A DNA stretch of 64,000 nt from Cellvibrionaceae bacterium (GCA_028281575.1 JANQJP010000064.1:62001-126000), one strand, 5' to 3'. Counted from the stretch's first letter, positions 1-9,020 are shown. Numbers and translations are program-made. The notes: generated by a model not told the origin, from the sequence alone.

Positions 1-280
1 TACATACCATATGGTCGTGATGGTCACCGCGATCGAGTTCGAAAACCGAATGGCCGCCATCGAAGTTATGACGCTCAACCAAACCTGCAGTTTCAAATTG
101 GGTGAGCACGCGATATACAGTCGCCAAACCGACGTCTTCACCAGCATCAAGAAGCGCTTTGTAGACATCTTCAGCGCTCATATGGCGCACTTCAGAGTTT
201 TCGAGAATTTGCAGAATTTTGACTCGAGGTAAGGTAACTTTCAGCCCAGCCTTTTTTAATTCGTGACTCTCTGTGGGCAT
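1..280 (-). CDS. fur: Ferric uptake regulator Fur (N-terminal part, runs off the window)
   Basis: Reading the minus strand from an ATG at 278-280 gives 93 codons up to the window edge. They match the winged-helix half of Fur: a start of type MPTESHELKKAGLKVTLPR, the recognition segment GLATVYRVLTQFE, and the beginning of the metal-binding hinge (GGHSVFELDRGDHHDH). Fur is the iron-responsive repressor that binds DNA with Fe(II). The start is supported by a strong ribosome-binding site (AGGAGA) 6-7 bases upstream. It is divergent from bamE, a common gammaproteobacterial arrangement. The C-terminal dimerisation domain lies outside the window. Confidence 0.95.
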   Translation of the reverse strand, partial: MPTESHELKKAGLKVTLPRVKILQILENSEVRHMSAEDVYKALLDAGEDVGLATVYRVLTQFETAGLVERHNFDGGHSVFELDRGDHHDHMVC

Positions 281-358
281 AGATCTTCTCCTGCGGGGTT
301 CTCACCTTAGATAAAGCGAAGTATTATCGTCGGCCCGCTAGATTTCGGAAAGCCCTAA

Positions 359-766
359 ATGAAAAAAATTCTCAGTTTCAGTCTGCTTGCCATCCTTGTT
401 ACGAGCGTATTAGGATGCTCAAGTCTCCGATTTCCCGGGGTTTATCGGCTCGTCGTCTTGCAGGGAAATTACCTCGAACAAGACATGGTTGATCAGCTCG
501 AGGTAGGTATGAATCGGCGCCAAGTTCGCTACGTCATGGGCACGCCTCTTATTTCCGATACATTTAACCCGGACAGATGGGACTACTATTTTAATATCCG
601 CCGCGGTGAACAGGAGCTAAGTGAATACCACTTCACAGTATTCTTTGAAGGGGACAAACTAGCGCACTGGGAAGGTGAATACGAACCCAAAGCCAAGACA
701 GCAAAAGAACAGCAGGAAGACGCCATTGAACGGACGCGCAAAAAGGAAGAGGCTAAATTTAAATAA
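359..766 (+). CDS. bamE: Outer-membrane assembly lipoprotein BamE (SmpA/OmlA)
   Basis: A 135-aa protein with a lipoprotein signal peptide (MKKILSFSLLAILVTSVLGC, lipobox VLGC, Cys20) and the BamE core: the NYLEQDMVDQLEVGMNRRQV helix, the GTPLISD turn, and the DRWDYYF and FTVFFEGDKL strands. BamE is the small accessory lipoprotein of the BAM complex, which inserts beta-barrel proteins into the outer membrane. The charged C-terminal tail (about residues 112-135, rich in Lys/Glu) extends past the conserved domain. The gene is divergent from fur, with a 78-bp shared promoter region, and ends 11 bp before the convergent MATE gene. Confidence 0.95.
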   Translation: MKKILSFSLLAILVTSVLGCSSLRFPGVYRLVVLQGNYLEQDMVDQLEVGMNRRQVRYVMGTPLISDTFNPDRWDYYFNIRRGEQELSEYHFTVFFEGDKLAHWEGEYEPKAKTAKEQQEDAIERTRKKEEAKFK

Positions 767-777
767 CCCACCTCGCA

Positions 778-2109
778 TTAGGCAATCGCTTCTCGAGGTA
801 AGCGCCGGATCTTCCAATAAGCCAACCACACGCCGGCCAGACCGATAATGGCAGCACCAATATAGGTGCCCACCCAAATACCCACAGGGCCACCCCACTG
901 CGCACCATAGTAGGCAAAAGGCATGGTAAACACGGTAGCCTTGGCGAAATTCATCGCCGTCGCCCAATGTGCAACCCTCAAGTTGTTAAAGAGGGCATTT
1001 GTACAAAAGGTAAAACCGGCAAATATAAACATGCTGGACAGCCCCAAGCAAAACCAGCGGATCAAATTTGCAGCATCTCCCTGAGCCTGGAATACAGCGA
1101 CAAGCGGTTCAGTCAAAATCAATAAAAGCAGGCATGCCACGAGACAATAGAGCAATACGAAGAGCAGACTTTGTTTCAGGGTTTCAAGAATCCTATCAAA
1201 CTGCCTGGCACCGAGGTTTTGACCGGCAATTGGGCCAACCGAGCCGGACAAAGCAAATAAGCCGGCAAACGCGAGTGGTTGAATTTTGCTGATTATTGCA
1301 TTGCCAGCCACCGCGCTATCGCCAAACTGGGCCATGATCGCAGTCACATAGGCCACGCCTATCGGCGTGGATAAATTGGTGAACATTGCCGGAATCGCAA
1401 CTTGAAAATAGTTACGTGCATCAGCCACGAAACAGCGAGGGTCGGGTAGCGCGACAAGCTGATGTTTGCGGGTTACCAGCCAAATGCCATAGGTCAGCAT
1501 GGCGAAACGTGAAAAAACCGTCGCCACCGCTGCCCCCTGAATACCCAAGCCGAAACCGAAAATAAAGATCGGGTCCAGCACGGCATTTACAACGCCGCCA
1601 ATTAAGGTCAGATACATCGCCTCCTTGGCATTACCCCGCGCGCGCATCACACCGCTGGCGGCCATCGCTAAAGCCATTAAAGGCATGCTTGGCAGCACAA
1701 TCACCATATAACTCTGCGCGAGTTCCAGCGCCCGGCCCTCCGCGCCCAACCAGCCGAGCAGCCGCTCCAACATAAAAATGGCGGCCAACATGACCGGTAT
1801 CGAGAAACAACATATGATAAGAAAGATATTACCGACGAGTTTGCGCGTCTTATCCTTATCTCCTCCACCAACCGAATGCGATACCACCGCGCCACAGGCG
1901 ATTGACAGGCCAATGCTCATACTCAGAGTAAAAAATAAAATCGACCCCGCGTAACCAATGGCCGCGGCGAGCTCAATTTCGCCCAGCAGGCTCAACCAAT
2001 ACATGTCCATCAGATCTACAAAAAACAGAGAGAGCAAACCCGCTGTCGATGCAAAGGTCATATTGCAAATGTGACGCAGAATGGAACCTTGAGTAAATTT
2101 TGCTTGCAT
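778..2109 (-). CDS. MATE-family multidrug/metabolite exporter
   Basis: A 443-aa very hydrophobic protein with about 12 predicted membrane segments in the two-fold repeat typical of MATE (NorM/DinF-like) antiporters. N-terminal features include LLSLFFVDLMDMYWLSLLGE and the helix pair around AAAIGYAGSILFF. The second half restarts with AIPAMFTNLSTPIGVAYVTAI. MATE proteins export organic cations or metabolites in exchange for Na+ or H+ across the inner membrane; the substrate cannot be read from sequence. The start is ATG at 2107-2109. The gene is convergent with bamE. Confidence 0.88.
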   Translation of the reverse strand: MQAKFTQGSILRHICNMTFASTAGLLSLFFVDLMDMYWLSLLGEIELAAAIGYAGSILFFTLSMSIGLSIACGAVVSHSVGGGDKDKTRKLVGNIFLIICCFSIPVMLAAIFMLERLLGWLGAEGRALELAQSYMVIVLPSMPLMALAMAASGVMRARGNAKEAMYLTLIGGVVNAVLDPIFIFGFGLGIQGAAVATVFSRFAMLTYGIWLVTRKHQLVALPDPRCFVADARNYFQVAIPAMFTNLSTPIGVAYVTAIMAQFGDSAVAGNAIISKIQPLAFAGLFALSGSVGPIAGQNLGARQFDRILETLKQSLLFVLLYCLVACLLLLILTEPLVAVFQAQGDAANLIRWFCLGLSSMFIFAGFTFCTNALFNNLRVAHWATAMNFAKATVFTMPFAYYGAQWGGPVGIWVGTYIGAAIIGLAGVWLAYWKIRRLPREAIA

Positions 2110-2521
2110 GCCTAAAAGTTAAACTTGAGGGTAAATTACACAATTAACGGAACGAGTTAATATCGAGCCCGGCCTTGAGCGGCGCGACAACCCGGTTCAT
2201 AGAGCTGCATGGGAAAAGGCAGGCGCGTAAAAATACGCTTCAGACCTAAGTACTAGGGCTGAAACTCCACGCTAACAATTTTTGATCGCCCACTATAACA
2301 GCTGCAATCGTCGGTTGACTAAAAATACGTTAAACCCGCTGAAATCTGAGCCCAGCTATGAAGGCTATTCTAAAATGTGGTTTTGTGGGCCAATCCAGTT
2401 ACAACGTTAGATTTTATTGCTTTTTCTTCTAGCCGCTCCAGCTTGTATAGCCGGATTGCAGCGTCATCCGGCAAATATACGTCTAGACTCAAAGTAAATC
2501 GCCACCAACCTCCAAACCTAA
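2110..2521. other. Intergenic region between the MATE and GGDEF-EAL genes
   Basis: About 410 bp between divergent genes with no ORF of coding character. It must hold the promoters of both. The one clear structure is a 7-bp inverted repeat GCCGGAT/ATCCGGC (2450-2472, 9-nt loop), in what would be the 5' leader of the c-di-GMP gene. It does not resemble a GEMM c-di-GMP riboswitch, and no run of T follows it, so it is not an obvious terminator. Confidence 0.5.
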
Positions 2522-4261
2522 ATGAATATGTATGACACACCTTCGGCAGGAGAGCCGGTCCAGGTCCTTCATATCGAGGATAATATTGCCTACGCCAGGC
2601 TGATCAAGGAATCGCTGATCGACGCCGGCTCCAGGAATATCTCTCTGGTTAACAGCGCTAAAATGGGCGACGCCCTTACCCATATAGATGCAAACGATGT
2701 CGATCTCATTCTGCTCGACCTTTCGCTACCGGATGCCAGCGGCGTCGAGAACGTCAGAATGCTTCGCAACCGCGCACCCGATACCGCCATCGTTGTGCTT
2801 ACCGGGACGAGCCATGAAGAAATGGGCTTGCAAGCTGTTCAATACGGCGCCCAAGATTATCTGAGCAAAGACATCTGCGGCGGCGACCTCCTCGCAAAAA
2901 CCATTAAATACGCTGTTGAAAGACAGCGCAACGAAACAAAAATTCGCGACCAGGCACTGACAGATGGCCTTACTGGCCTTCCCAACCGGGCACATTTTAT
3001 GGATTTTTTGGGTAAGGCCATGGCACGCAGCCGCCGACTCAATTCCAAAATTGCTTTACTATATTTCGACTTCGATGGCTTCAAACAAATTAATGACAGC
3101 TTCGGTCATATTCAAGGCGATAAGTTTCTGGTGGAATCGAGCAAGCGCCTCAAAAAATGCTTGCGCAGCGAAGATTTTTGCGCGCGTCTCGGCGGGGATG
3201 AATTCGCCGTCATAGCGGATATCGAACAATATTCCCACGACTACGCCACACCGCTCGCAAAAAAAATTATCCGTGCGATGCGCAAGTCCTTTAAGTTAAA
3301 ATCTGGCGAGGAAATTTCACCGTCGTGCAGTGTCGGCGTATGCTCTTACGATGGAAACTACGATAACATTAACCAGGACCAATTTATTCAAAGTGCCGAC
3401 GAAGCCATGTATCGCGCAAAACGTGATGGCGGCGATTGTTATCGCCTGTACGACGAAAAATTTGCCAGCGATAGCATTAAAAATTCGACCTTGATAATAC
3501 AGTTGCGATCAGCACTCAAAAAAAAGCAATTCTTCCTTGAATACCAGCCAATCATCAATCTTGACTCACCTCACGGAGGCGGCATCGAAGCATTATTGCG
3601 ATGGACCAATGACGAGGGTCAAAACATTCCGCCGAGCATTTTTATTGGGCATTTAGAAAATATTCAAATGATACGTGCCGTTGGCGAGTGGGTCATCAAC
3701 GAGGCCTGTGAACAGTTTCACGACAAAATCAAAGATCACTCAGGGCACCCCTGGATTTCGATAAATGTTTCACCGCTGCAACTCAATCAACCAAGTTTTT
3801 TAGCCTGCGTCGAACGCAATCTGCAATCCCACTCAAAAAATTACCCCTGGCTGGTTCTGGAAATTACCGAAAATGTTTTTATGGGGGATGCTCAACAAAC
3901 GATGAACACGCTCAAAAAATTAGTCGACTTGGGAGTGGTGCTCGCAATTGACGATTTTGGTACAGGTTATAGCAGCATGCAATATCTGATGGAACTACCT
4001 GCAAAAATCCTGAAAGTCGATCGCTCGTTTGTAAAACAATTGGAGCAAAGTAAATCTCACCAACTCATTACCAAAGGAATGATTCGTCTCGCTCAAGCCC
4101 TGGGTAAAAAAGTCATCGTAGAGGGCGTGGAAACACTGGAAACGGCTGAACTACTTAAGCAAATGGGTGCGAATTATTTGCAGGGCTATTATTTTTCCAA
4201 GCCAATAAATATAAACGATCTAGACGAAAGCAAGGACCTAGGCTTCGGTACTTGGGGGTAA
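2522..4261 (+). CDS. Response regulator with GGDEF and EAL domains (c-di-GMP turnover)
   Basis: A 579-aa protein. An N-terminal receiver (about residues 12-130; VLHIEDN, phospho-acceptor in LILLDLSLPD, VVLTGTS, LSKD) is followed by a GGDEF domain (about 145-305) with the start motif LTDGLTGLPNRAHF and an intact active-site loop RLGGDEF. A C-terminal EAL domain (about 325-575) has EALLRW, NVSPLQL, EITENVF and DDFGTGYSS. The metal and catalytic residues look intact in both output domains, so either synthesis or hydrolysis of c-di-GMP is possible. The domain order is REC-GGDEF-EAL. Its 3' end overlaps the convergent receiver gene by 24 bp. A phosphodonor may be the PAS kinase at 4773-6308 (inference). 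Confidence 0.92.
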   Translation: MNMYDTPSAGEPVQVLHIEDNIAYARLIKESLIDAGSRNISLVNSAKMGDALTHIDANDVDLILLDLSLPDASGVENVRMLRNRAPDTAIVVLTGTSHEEMGLQAVQYGAQDYLSKDICGGDLLAKTIKYAVERQRNETKIRDQALTDGLTGLPNRAHFMDFLGKAMARSRRLNSKIALLYFDFDGFKQINDSFGHIQGDKFLVESSKRLKKCLRSEDFCARLGGDEFAVIADIEQYSHDYATPLAKKIIRAMRKSFKLKSGEEISPSCSVGVCSYDGNYDNINQDQFIQSADEAMYRAKRDGGDCYRLYDEKFASDSIKNSTLIIQLRSALKKKQFFLEYQPIINLDSPHGGGIEALLRWTNDEGQNIPPSIFIGHLENIQMIRAVGEWVINEACEQFHDKIKDHSGHPWISINVSPLQLNQPSFLACVERNLQSHSKNYPWLVLEITENVFMGDAQQTMNTLKKLVDLGVVLAIDDFGTGYSSMQYLMELPAKILKVDRSFVKQLEQSKSHQLITKGMIRLAQALGKKVIVEGVETLETAELLKQMGANYLQGYYFSKPININDLDESKDLGFGTWG

Positions 4262-4702
4262 ATGCACGACCGAAAACCAGAATTGCTCTATTTTACTCAC
4301 GACCTGCACAAAGCTCTGAAAGTCCACCGGTTTGGAAACATAACAGTTTGCGTGAAACGTGTAAGACTTTACGATATCTTCCTCAGACTGAGATGTTGTT
4401 AGCATAACGACGGGCAGTGTTTCCAGCATCTTATTACCCCGAATAAACTTCAACACCTCAATACCATTCACCTTTGGCATATTAATATCGAGCAGTACCA
4501 AATTCGGCATTACCGCATCTTCAAAGGGCGCTTCTTGCGACAGATATTTAATCGCCCGCTCTCCATCGCTGACGTGATGAATATTTTTATAATTCGCCAA
4601 CTTGCCGTCTTTAAGCGCTTCAAAGGTAAGGCGGGCATCGGCAGGGTTATCTTCAACAAGCAAAATATCGATATTATTGTTATTGTGTTCGCTGTTATTC
4701 AT
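4238..4702 (-). CDS. Stand-alone receiver protein (Rcp1/CheY-like)
   Basis: A 154-aa single receiver domain: ILLVEDNPADARL at the start, phospho-acceptor Asp in LVLLDINMP, Thr in VVMLTTSQSE and Lys in CYVSKPVD. The NPADARL/ALKDG pattern and long loop are those of Rcp1-type receivers, which usually serve phytochrome-like or PAS kinases of the DLQEPLR class. It sits 70 bp downstream of just such a kinase on the same strand, so the two are probably a cognate pair. Its C-terminus overlaps the convergent GGDEF-EAL gene by 24 bp. Confidence 0.9.
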   Translation of the reverse strand: MNNSEHNNNNIDILLVEDNPADARLTFEALKDGKLANYKNIHHVSDGERAIKYLSQEAPFEDAVMPNLVLLDINMPKVNGIEVLKFIRGNKMLETLPVVMLTTSQSEEDIVKSYTFHANCYVSKPVDFQSFVQVVSKIEQFWFSVVHLPPSTEA

Positions 4703-4772
4703 AAGGCTTCTACTTTTCTGGATGAGCAGTGAGAAGCCATAATAACGCTAAAACAAAGCAGCTGCCGACTTT

Positions 4773-6308
4773 TTAAGCCCCTTTAGGTAGGGAAAACGTA
4801 AATGTAGAACCCTCTCCAGGCGCGGACTCCAGCCAAATATCACCCCCGTGAGTGCCGACAATACGTTTACATACGGCCAGGCCAACACCCGTACCGCTGT
4901 ATTCTCCAATACCGTGCAAACGCTGAAAAATAACAAAAATGCGGTCAAAATATTTTTTCTCTATACCGATGCCATTATCTTTTACTGAAATTTCCCAACG
5001 ATCAGCTTTTTCAGTACCGCTAATTAAAATTTCTGGTGGTACTGACTCGCGCTTATATTTGAGGCTATTGCTAACGAGATTTTGCATTAAGCGCTCTATT
5101 TGAGCACTGTTAGCACGCACGACCGGCAAATTTTCATAGCTCACAATCGCTGCACAAAGATCAATTTGGCGTGCCAACGATTGCTTGACGCTCTCCACAA
5201 TTTCTTGTAAGTCAACTTTCTGTTTTTCCAGCTTGTCCCGACCCACACGGGAAAACTCAAGCAAGTCGTTAATCAATTTCTGCATGCGCGAGCAACCATC
5301 GACAATATAATCGCAAAAATCGGCCGCATTTTTATCGAGCCGATCACGATAGCGCCGCGTTAATAATTGCACATAGCTGGTGACAACCCGCAGCGGTTCC
5401 TGCAAGTCGTGAGAAGCAACATAAGCAAAACGTTCAAGGTCGTCGTTGGACTGTTTGAGCTTTATTATCGTGCGCTCTAATTCGTCTTCGTATAACTTGC
5501 TTGAGTGAATATCTTGAATCGAACCCACCATACGTTGCGGTTTACCGCTTTCATCGCGGGAAGCAATACCTGTCCCGCGGAACCATTTGTACTCCCCAGA
5601 CTTCGTTTTCAATCTGTATTCCACATCGAAAGGGGTATTTTCCTCAAAATGCCTGTTCACCGCCGCAAAGGTATGCGCCTGGTCACCTGGGTGTAAGAAC
5701 GCACGAAAGTTTTCCAGCGATGCCGTTATTTCATTCGGTGCATATCCCAACAATTCATAAAATTTTGGCGTCCATATCTCTTCACTTTTTTCTACATCGA
5801 CCCAATCCCAAATACCCACACTGGCGCCCTCAGCGGCCAGCTCAAAACGCGCCTGCATCGCTTTAATATTCAGCTCAGCTTGTTTTAATTCGGTAATATC
5901 CTGGTGGGCGCCGAGCATACGAACAGGCTTACCGTTTTCGTCTCTTATCGCCAAGCCACGGCAACGTATCCACACCGTTGAACCATCAGCATGCTGGTAG
6001 CGCACAACTTGATCGTAGGGGTGAGAGGGGTCGTCACAGTGCTTATTGAAGTTTTCAATGCACTGGGCCAAGTCTTCCTGAAAAATAATATCCTGCCATT
6101 CGGATACTTTGTGAGACTTTTGCGCAGGGTCGTAGCCCAAGGTGTGCCAAAACTCCGGGCTCATCCACTCGTTATGTTGATCCTCGAGGTCCCAATACCA
6201 GAGGCCATCCAAGGAGCCTTTTTGTAAAAAACTGAAAACCGATTCGTCGCTGCGCAAAAGCTGCATCAGTTCCTGTTCCAAATAATGCTTTTGCTCGGGC
6301 TGGCTCAT
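4773..6308 (-). CDS. PAS-PAS sensor histidine kinase
   Basis: About 511 aa, soluble, with no membrane segment. Two PAS/PAC units (about residues 25-150 and 155-280, each ending with a PAC motif such as RMLGAHQDITELKQA and RMVGSIQDIHSSKLY) precede a HisKA domain with the phospho-acceptor in ASHDLQEPLR. The HATPase_c domain has N-box NLVSNSLKY, G1 DNGIGIE and G2 GTGVGLAVCKR. The open frame continues to a GTG at 6449, overlapping the previous gene by 16 bp, but the ATG at 6306-6308 (MSQPEQKHYLEQELM) begins the recognisable protein and has GGA upstream, so it is preferred. The signal sensed is unknown. It probably phosphorylates the receiver at 4238-4702. Confidence 0.88.
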   Translation of the reverse strand: MSQPEQKHYLEQELMQLLRSDESVFSFLQKGSLDGLWYWDLEDQHNEWMSPEFWHTLGYDPAQKSHKVSEWQDIIFQEDLAQCIENFNKHCDDPSHPYDQVVRYQHADGSTVWIRCRGLAIRDENGKPVRMLGAHQDITELKQAELNIKAMQARFELAAEGASVGIWDWVDVEKSEEIWTPKFYELLGYAPNEITASLENFRAFLHPGDQAHTFAAVNRHFEENTPFDVEYRLKTKSGEYKWFRGTGIASRDESGKPQRMVGSIQDIHSSKLYEDELERTIIKLKQSNDDLERFAYVASHDLQEPLRVVTSYVQLLTRRYRDRLDKNAADFCDYIVDGCSRMQKLINDLLEFSRVGRDKLEKQKVDLQEIVESVKQSLARQIDLCAAIVSYENLPVVRANSAQIERLMQNLVSNSLKYKRESVPPEILISGTEKADRWEISVKDNGIGIEKKYFDRIFVIFQRLHGIGEYSGTGVGLAVCKRIVGTHGGDIWLESAPGEGSTFTFSLPKGA

Positions 6309-6433
6309 ACGGTATCCAAAAAACGGACTGGAAGCAGGCGCTGACACGTCAACCTGACACCAGTATTGAGAGGTAACAGAAGTATAGTCAGTGAGAACTT
6401 GCCTGTAAGATCGATTCGCCCCAAGAAAGAGCG

Positions 6434-6994
6434 TCAGCGGGAACAGCACGCCAAAAACAAATGCTCAAGCGCCTCATTTGCGAAAGGTTTGGCTAGCACA
6501 TAATCCGCGCCGAGCGATAATGCCCGCTGCAGGTCATGCTCGGGCAAACCAGAAACAACAATGATGGAAAAAGACCTGTTTTTGCCGAGATGCCCAAGCA
6601 GAGCAAAACCATTTAAACCGGGCATTTGTAAATCGAGCGTCATCACCGAAGGTTCATGCTTTTCACAGAGCCTTCCCGCTTCAAAACCATTGGCGGCGAT
6701 CAAAGGTTCTAAACCTGCTCGGTGTGCAACACGGGCAATTGCGCGTTGCATTTGCGGTTCATCATCGACAATCACAACACTTGGTTTGCCCGGTAACACG
6801 GCCCTCAGCTCATTTGGCACTGGAATACCATTGCGCTCCATAAATGCTAACAAGTCTTTGGGGGCAACGCGATTATCCCGCCGACGGCCAGGCAGCTGGT
6901 GCGCTTTCAGCTGCCCTTTTTGAATCCAATTGAGCACTGTTCTGAGCGTAACACCGCAGTAATCCGCCACTTCTCCTGTTTTCAGAAACTTCAT
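6434..6994 (-). CDS. HTH-receiver transcriptional regulator, possibly HnoC-like
   Basis: A 186-aa protein with an unusual order. An N-terminal MerR/excisionase-type helix-turn-helix (residues 1-55; FLKTGEVADYCGVTLRTVLN, then PGRRRDNRVAPKDLLAFM) precedes a C-terminal receiver (about 70-186; VVIVDDE, phospho-acceptor in VMTLDLQMPG, VVSG, AKPF). The frame is open to a TTG at 7042, but ATG 6992-6994 starts the HTH domain and is preferred. It is divergent from the degenerate HD-GYP/H-NOX/kinase operon, which is where a controller of that operon would be expected. In Shewanella the H-NOX network includes a DNA-binding response regulator, HnoC. Equivalence is inference. Confidence 0.8.
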   Translation of the reverse strand: MKFLKTGEVADYCGVTLRTVLNWIQKGQLKAHQLPGRRRDNRVAPKDLLAFMERNGIPVPNELRAVLPGKPSVVIVDDEPQMQRAIARVAHRAGLEPLIAANGFEAGRLCEKHEPSVMTLDLQMPGLNGFALLGHLGKNRSFSIIVVSGLPEHDLQRALSLGADYVLAKPFANEALEHLFLACCSR

Positions 6995-7027
6995 TTTGTA
7001 TTGCTCTAAGACCCGTTCGCACACCGA

Positions 7028-7066
7028 CTTATAGCTGAACAAGGTATTTTTTAACTAAGCTATAAG
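7028..7066. promoter_or_regulatory. Inverted repeat in the divergent promoter region (candidate operator)
   Basis: CTTATAGCT (7028-7036) and its exact reverse complement AGCTATAAG (7058-7066) are separated by 21 bp, giving about 30 bp centre to centre, or three helical turns. It lies between the HTH-receiver gene and the H-NOX operon. This is the geometry expected for a dimer-of-dimers regulator. That the HTH-receiver protein binds it is inference. Confidence 0.45.
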
Positions 7067-7143
7067 AAAGCAGTCTTTTAAAAGTTCATGATATTCATGT
7101 TATACATTAAATAAATAATTTCAACGAAATCTAGGTGTTAAAT

Positions 7144-8481
7144 ATGAGTACTGATGTCGCTCCTGGAAACAAGCAAGACAAACCGGTTGTTTTGTTTGTC
7201 GATGACGAAGACTCAATTCTTAAGTCACTTAAACGCTTTGGCCGCACGCGAGGTTGGTCAGTACTCACAGCAGCTTCGGGTGCAGAAGCTCTTGAGGTTG
7301 CTCAGGAAAACCAGATTGATGTGGTTGTCTCCGATATGCGCATGCCAAACATGACGGGTGCTGAGCTTTTAATGGCATTTCGAGAAAAATTTCCCGCTAC
7401 CATCCGTATATTGCTTACTGGGTATAGCGACATCACCGCGTTAGAAAGCGCGATCAACGAAGCACACATCTACAACTATCTGACAAAACCCTGGGACGAT
7501 TCGATGCTCGCTGAAGTTATTTCAGGCGCCTTGCGTTTTCGTCATTCAGAGCAGGAGCGCGAGCGTTTAGAAGCCCTGACCCAGGTCCAGAACAAAAAAC
7601 TGAGCAAGCTCGCCCTACTGCTGGATAAGCGTGTAAAAGAGCGCGATATTGAAGTTGAACAGGCACTGCACTTACTTCAGGATTCACACGAGCGTTCGCG
7701 CGTTTCGATGCTGGAAGCCTTCGAATCTATCAATCGCGTGCTCGAGTGGCGGGAAACACACGCCCAGGGCCGCAATCAATTCGTCACAAAATATGCCGTC
7801 GAAATCGCGCAGCATCTAAAGTTTAGTGAGACCGATATCGAAGCCATACGCCTGGCTGCAATCATGCACCGTATCGGTTTAGCTGCATTACCCGAAAACC
7901 TGCGTGTAAAACCGCTCTACTCACTGAATGCCGAAGAAATCAAACTTTACCGGCAGTATCCCTTGTGGGGCGAGCGCTGCTTAAAACACTCGCCGGTTAT
8001 GAGCGGCGTGGCCCGTATCGTTCGCCAGCATCGCGAATATATTAATGGACACGGCTTTCCCGACGGACTCACCGAGAAAAGTATTCCAATTGCATCGCAG
8101 GTGATCGGCTTAGTCACCGACTTCTTTGACGCATATTCGGGCCATGTTGATAAAAAAATTCAAGGCAAAGAGGCCGCACTCGTCTACATCAACGAATGGG
8201 CCGGCCGCCGCCACGACAAAGGTCTGGTCGAAGTACTGAACCTCGTTCTGGACACATTTGAAGACGATCGCGAGCAAAATACAGTGTGCATTTCCTCCGA
8301 CCTCAAATCTGGCATGCGTTTAGAGGAGAACTTGGTTTCCGAGTCGGGAATGCTATTGTTAGCTAAAGGCACAGTGCTTAATGAGGCTCAAATCAACAAG
8401 CTCATTGACCACGAACACAAGCATAAAGAAGTCTTTGAGATAGTTATAAGCGTGATTGAGAAGACAGGGAATTCGACATGA
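7144..8481 (+). CDS. Response regulator with degenerate HD-GYP domain (HnoD-like)
   Basis: A 445-aa protein. The receiver domain (about residues 10-125; VLFVDDEDS, phospho-acceptor in VVVSDMRMPN, LLTGYSD, LTKPW) is followed by a coiled-coil linker (about 135-195), an HD-GYP-type domain (about 200-350) and a small C-terminal domain (about 370-440). The HD-GYP catalytic signatures are broken: the HDIGK box reads MHRIGL and the GYP loop reads GHGFP, so c-di-GMP hydrolysis is unlikely. In Shewanella, HnoD is a degenerate HD-GYP regulator that modulates the phosphodiesterase HnoB in response to NO. The gene overlaps the H-NOX gene by 4 bp (ATGA), which supports the same role here. ATG 7144 was chosen over GTG 7135 because it has an AGGTG box at the right distance. 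Confidence 0.88.
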   Translation: MSTDVAPGNKQDKPVVLFVDDEDSILKSLKRFGRTRGWSVLTAASGAEALEVAQENQIDVVVSDMRMPNMTGAELLMAFREKFPATIRILLTGYSDITALESAINEAHIYNYLTKPWDDSMLAEVISGALRFRHSEQERERLEALTQVQNKKLSKLALLLDKRVKERDIEVEQALHLLQDSHERSRVSMLEAFESINRVLEWRETHAQGRNQFVTKYAVEIAQHLKFSETDIEAIRLAAIMHRIGLAALPENLRVKPLYSLNAEEIKLYRQYPLWGERCLKHSPVMSGVARIVRQHREYINGHGFPDGLTEKSIPIASQVIGLVTDFFDAYSGHVDKKIQGKEAALVYINEWAGRRHDKGLVEVLNLVLDTFEDDREQNTVCISSDLKSGMRLEENLVSESGMLLLAKGTVLNEAQINKLIDHEHKHKEVFEIVISVIEKTGNST

Positions 8482-9020
8482 AAGGCGCCGTCTTTATCGC
8501 ATTAAATGAATTTATTGAAGAGCAATATGGCATCGAACTTTGGGAAAAACTCCTCGACGACGTAAAACCCAAATGCGAAGGCATATTTACCTCGACTGAA
8601 GACTATCCTGACGAGGAAGTCCGTAAATTTATTGCCGCAATATCCAGCCGCACCGAACTTAGTCCAGAAGACGTCACGAGGATCTTCGGTCGTTTTTTAT
8701 TTGATGAACTCAATAAAAAATTCCCTATTTTCACAAAAATCAGCAGCGACCTGTTTAGCTTTCTGGAAAGCATCGAAAACGTTATCCATAAAGAAGTGCG
8801 CAAACTCTATGACAATACCAGCCTCCCATTGATTACGCCGCTAAGACGCAGCGATACGGTGCTCGAGTTGGAATACAGCTCTCCGCGCAAACTGTGTTTA
8901 TTAGCCGAGGGGCTCGTCGAAGGCGCTGCAGCGCACTTTGGTGAACGCATTCAACTTTCGCACCCGCGTTGCATGCATCGGGGCGCTGCCAGCTGTCTGT
9001 TAGTAGTAGAAAAATTATGA
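8478..9020 (+). CDS. hnoX: H-NOX heme nitric-oxide sensor
   Basis: A 180-aa protein of the usual H-NOX length and pattern: MKGAVFIALNEFIEEQYG at the start, YPDEEV, the proximal heme ligand His104 in IHKEVRKLY, the propionate-binding Y-S-R motif YSSPR (Tyr133, Ser135, Arg137), and the C-terminal GAAAHFGE...CMHRGAASC region. H-NOX binds NO (sometimes O2) through ferrous heme and controls a partner kinase or cyclase in the cytoplasm. It sits between its likely regulator and kinase partners with ATGA overlaps on both sides, so the three are translationally coupled. Confidence 0.95.
   Translation: MKGAVFIALNEFIEEQYGIELWEKLLDDVKPKCEGIFTSTEDYPDEEVRKFIAAISSRTELSPEDVTRIFGRFLFDELNKKFPIFTKISSDLFSFLESIENVIHKEVRKLYDNTSLPLITPLRRSDTVLELEYSSPRKLCLLAEGLVEGAAAHFGERIQLSHPRCMHRGAASCLLVVEKL

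Noticed and set aside
659-967. Open frames overlapping the 3' ends of bamE and the MATE gene on the minus strand
   Set aside because: They are in alternate frames of well-recognised genes, start at weak codons and have Cys/Trp/Tyr-rich composition typical of shadow frames.
2450-2472. c-di-GMP riboswitch before the GGDEF-EAL gene
   Set aside because: Only a simple 7-bp hairpin is present. The conserved GEMM core sequences and second helix are absent.
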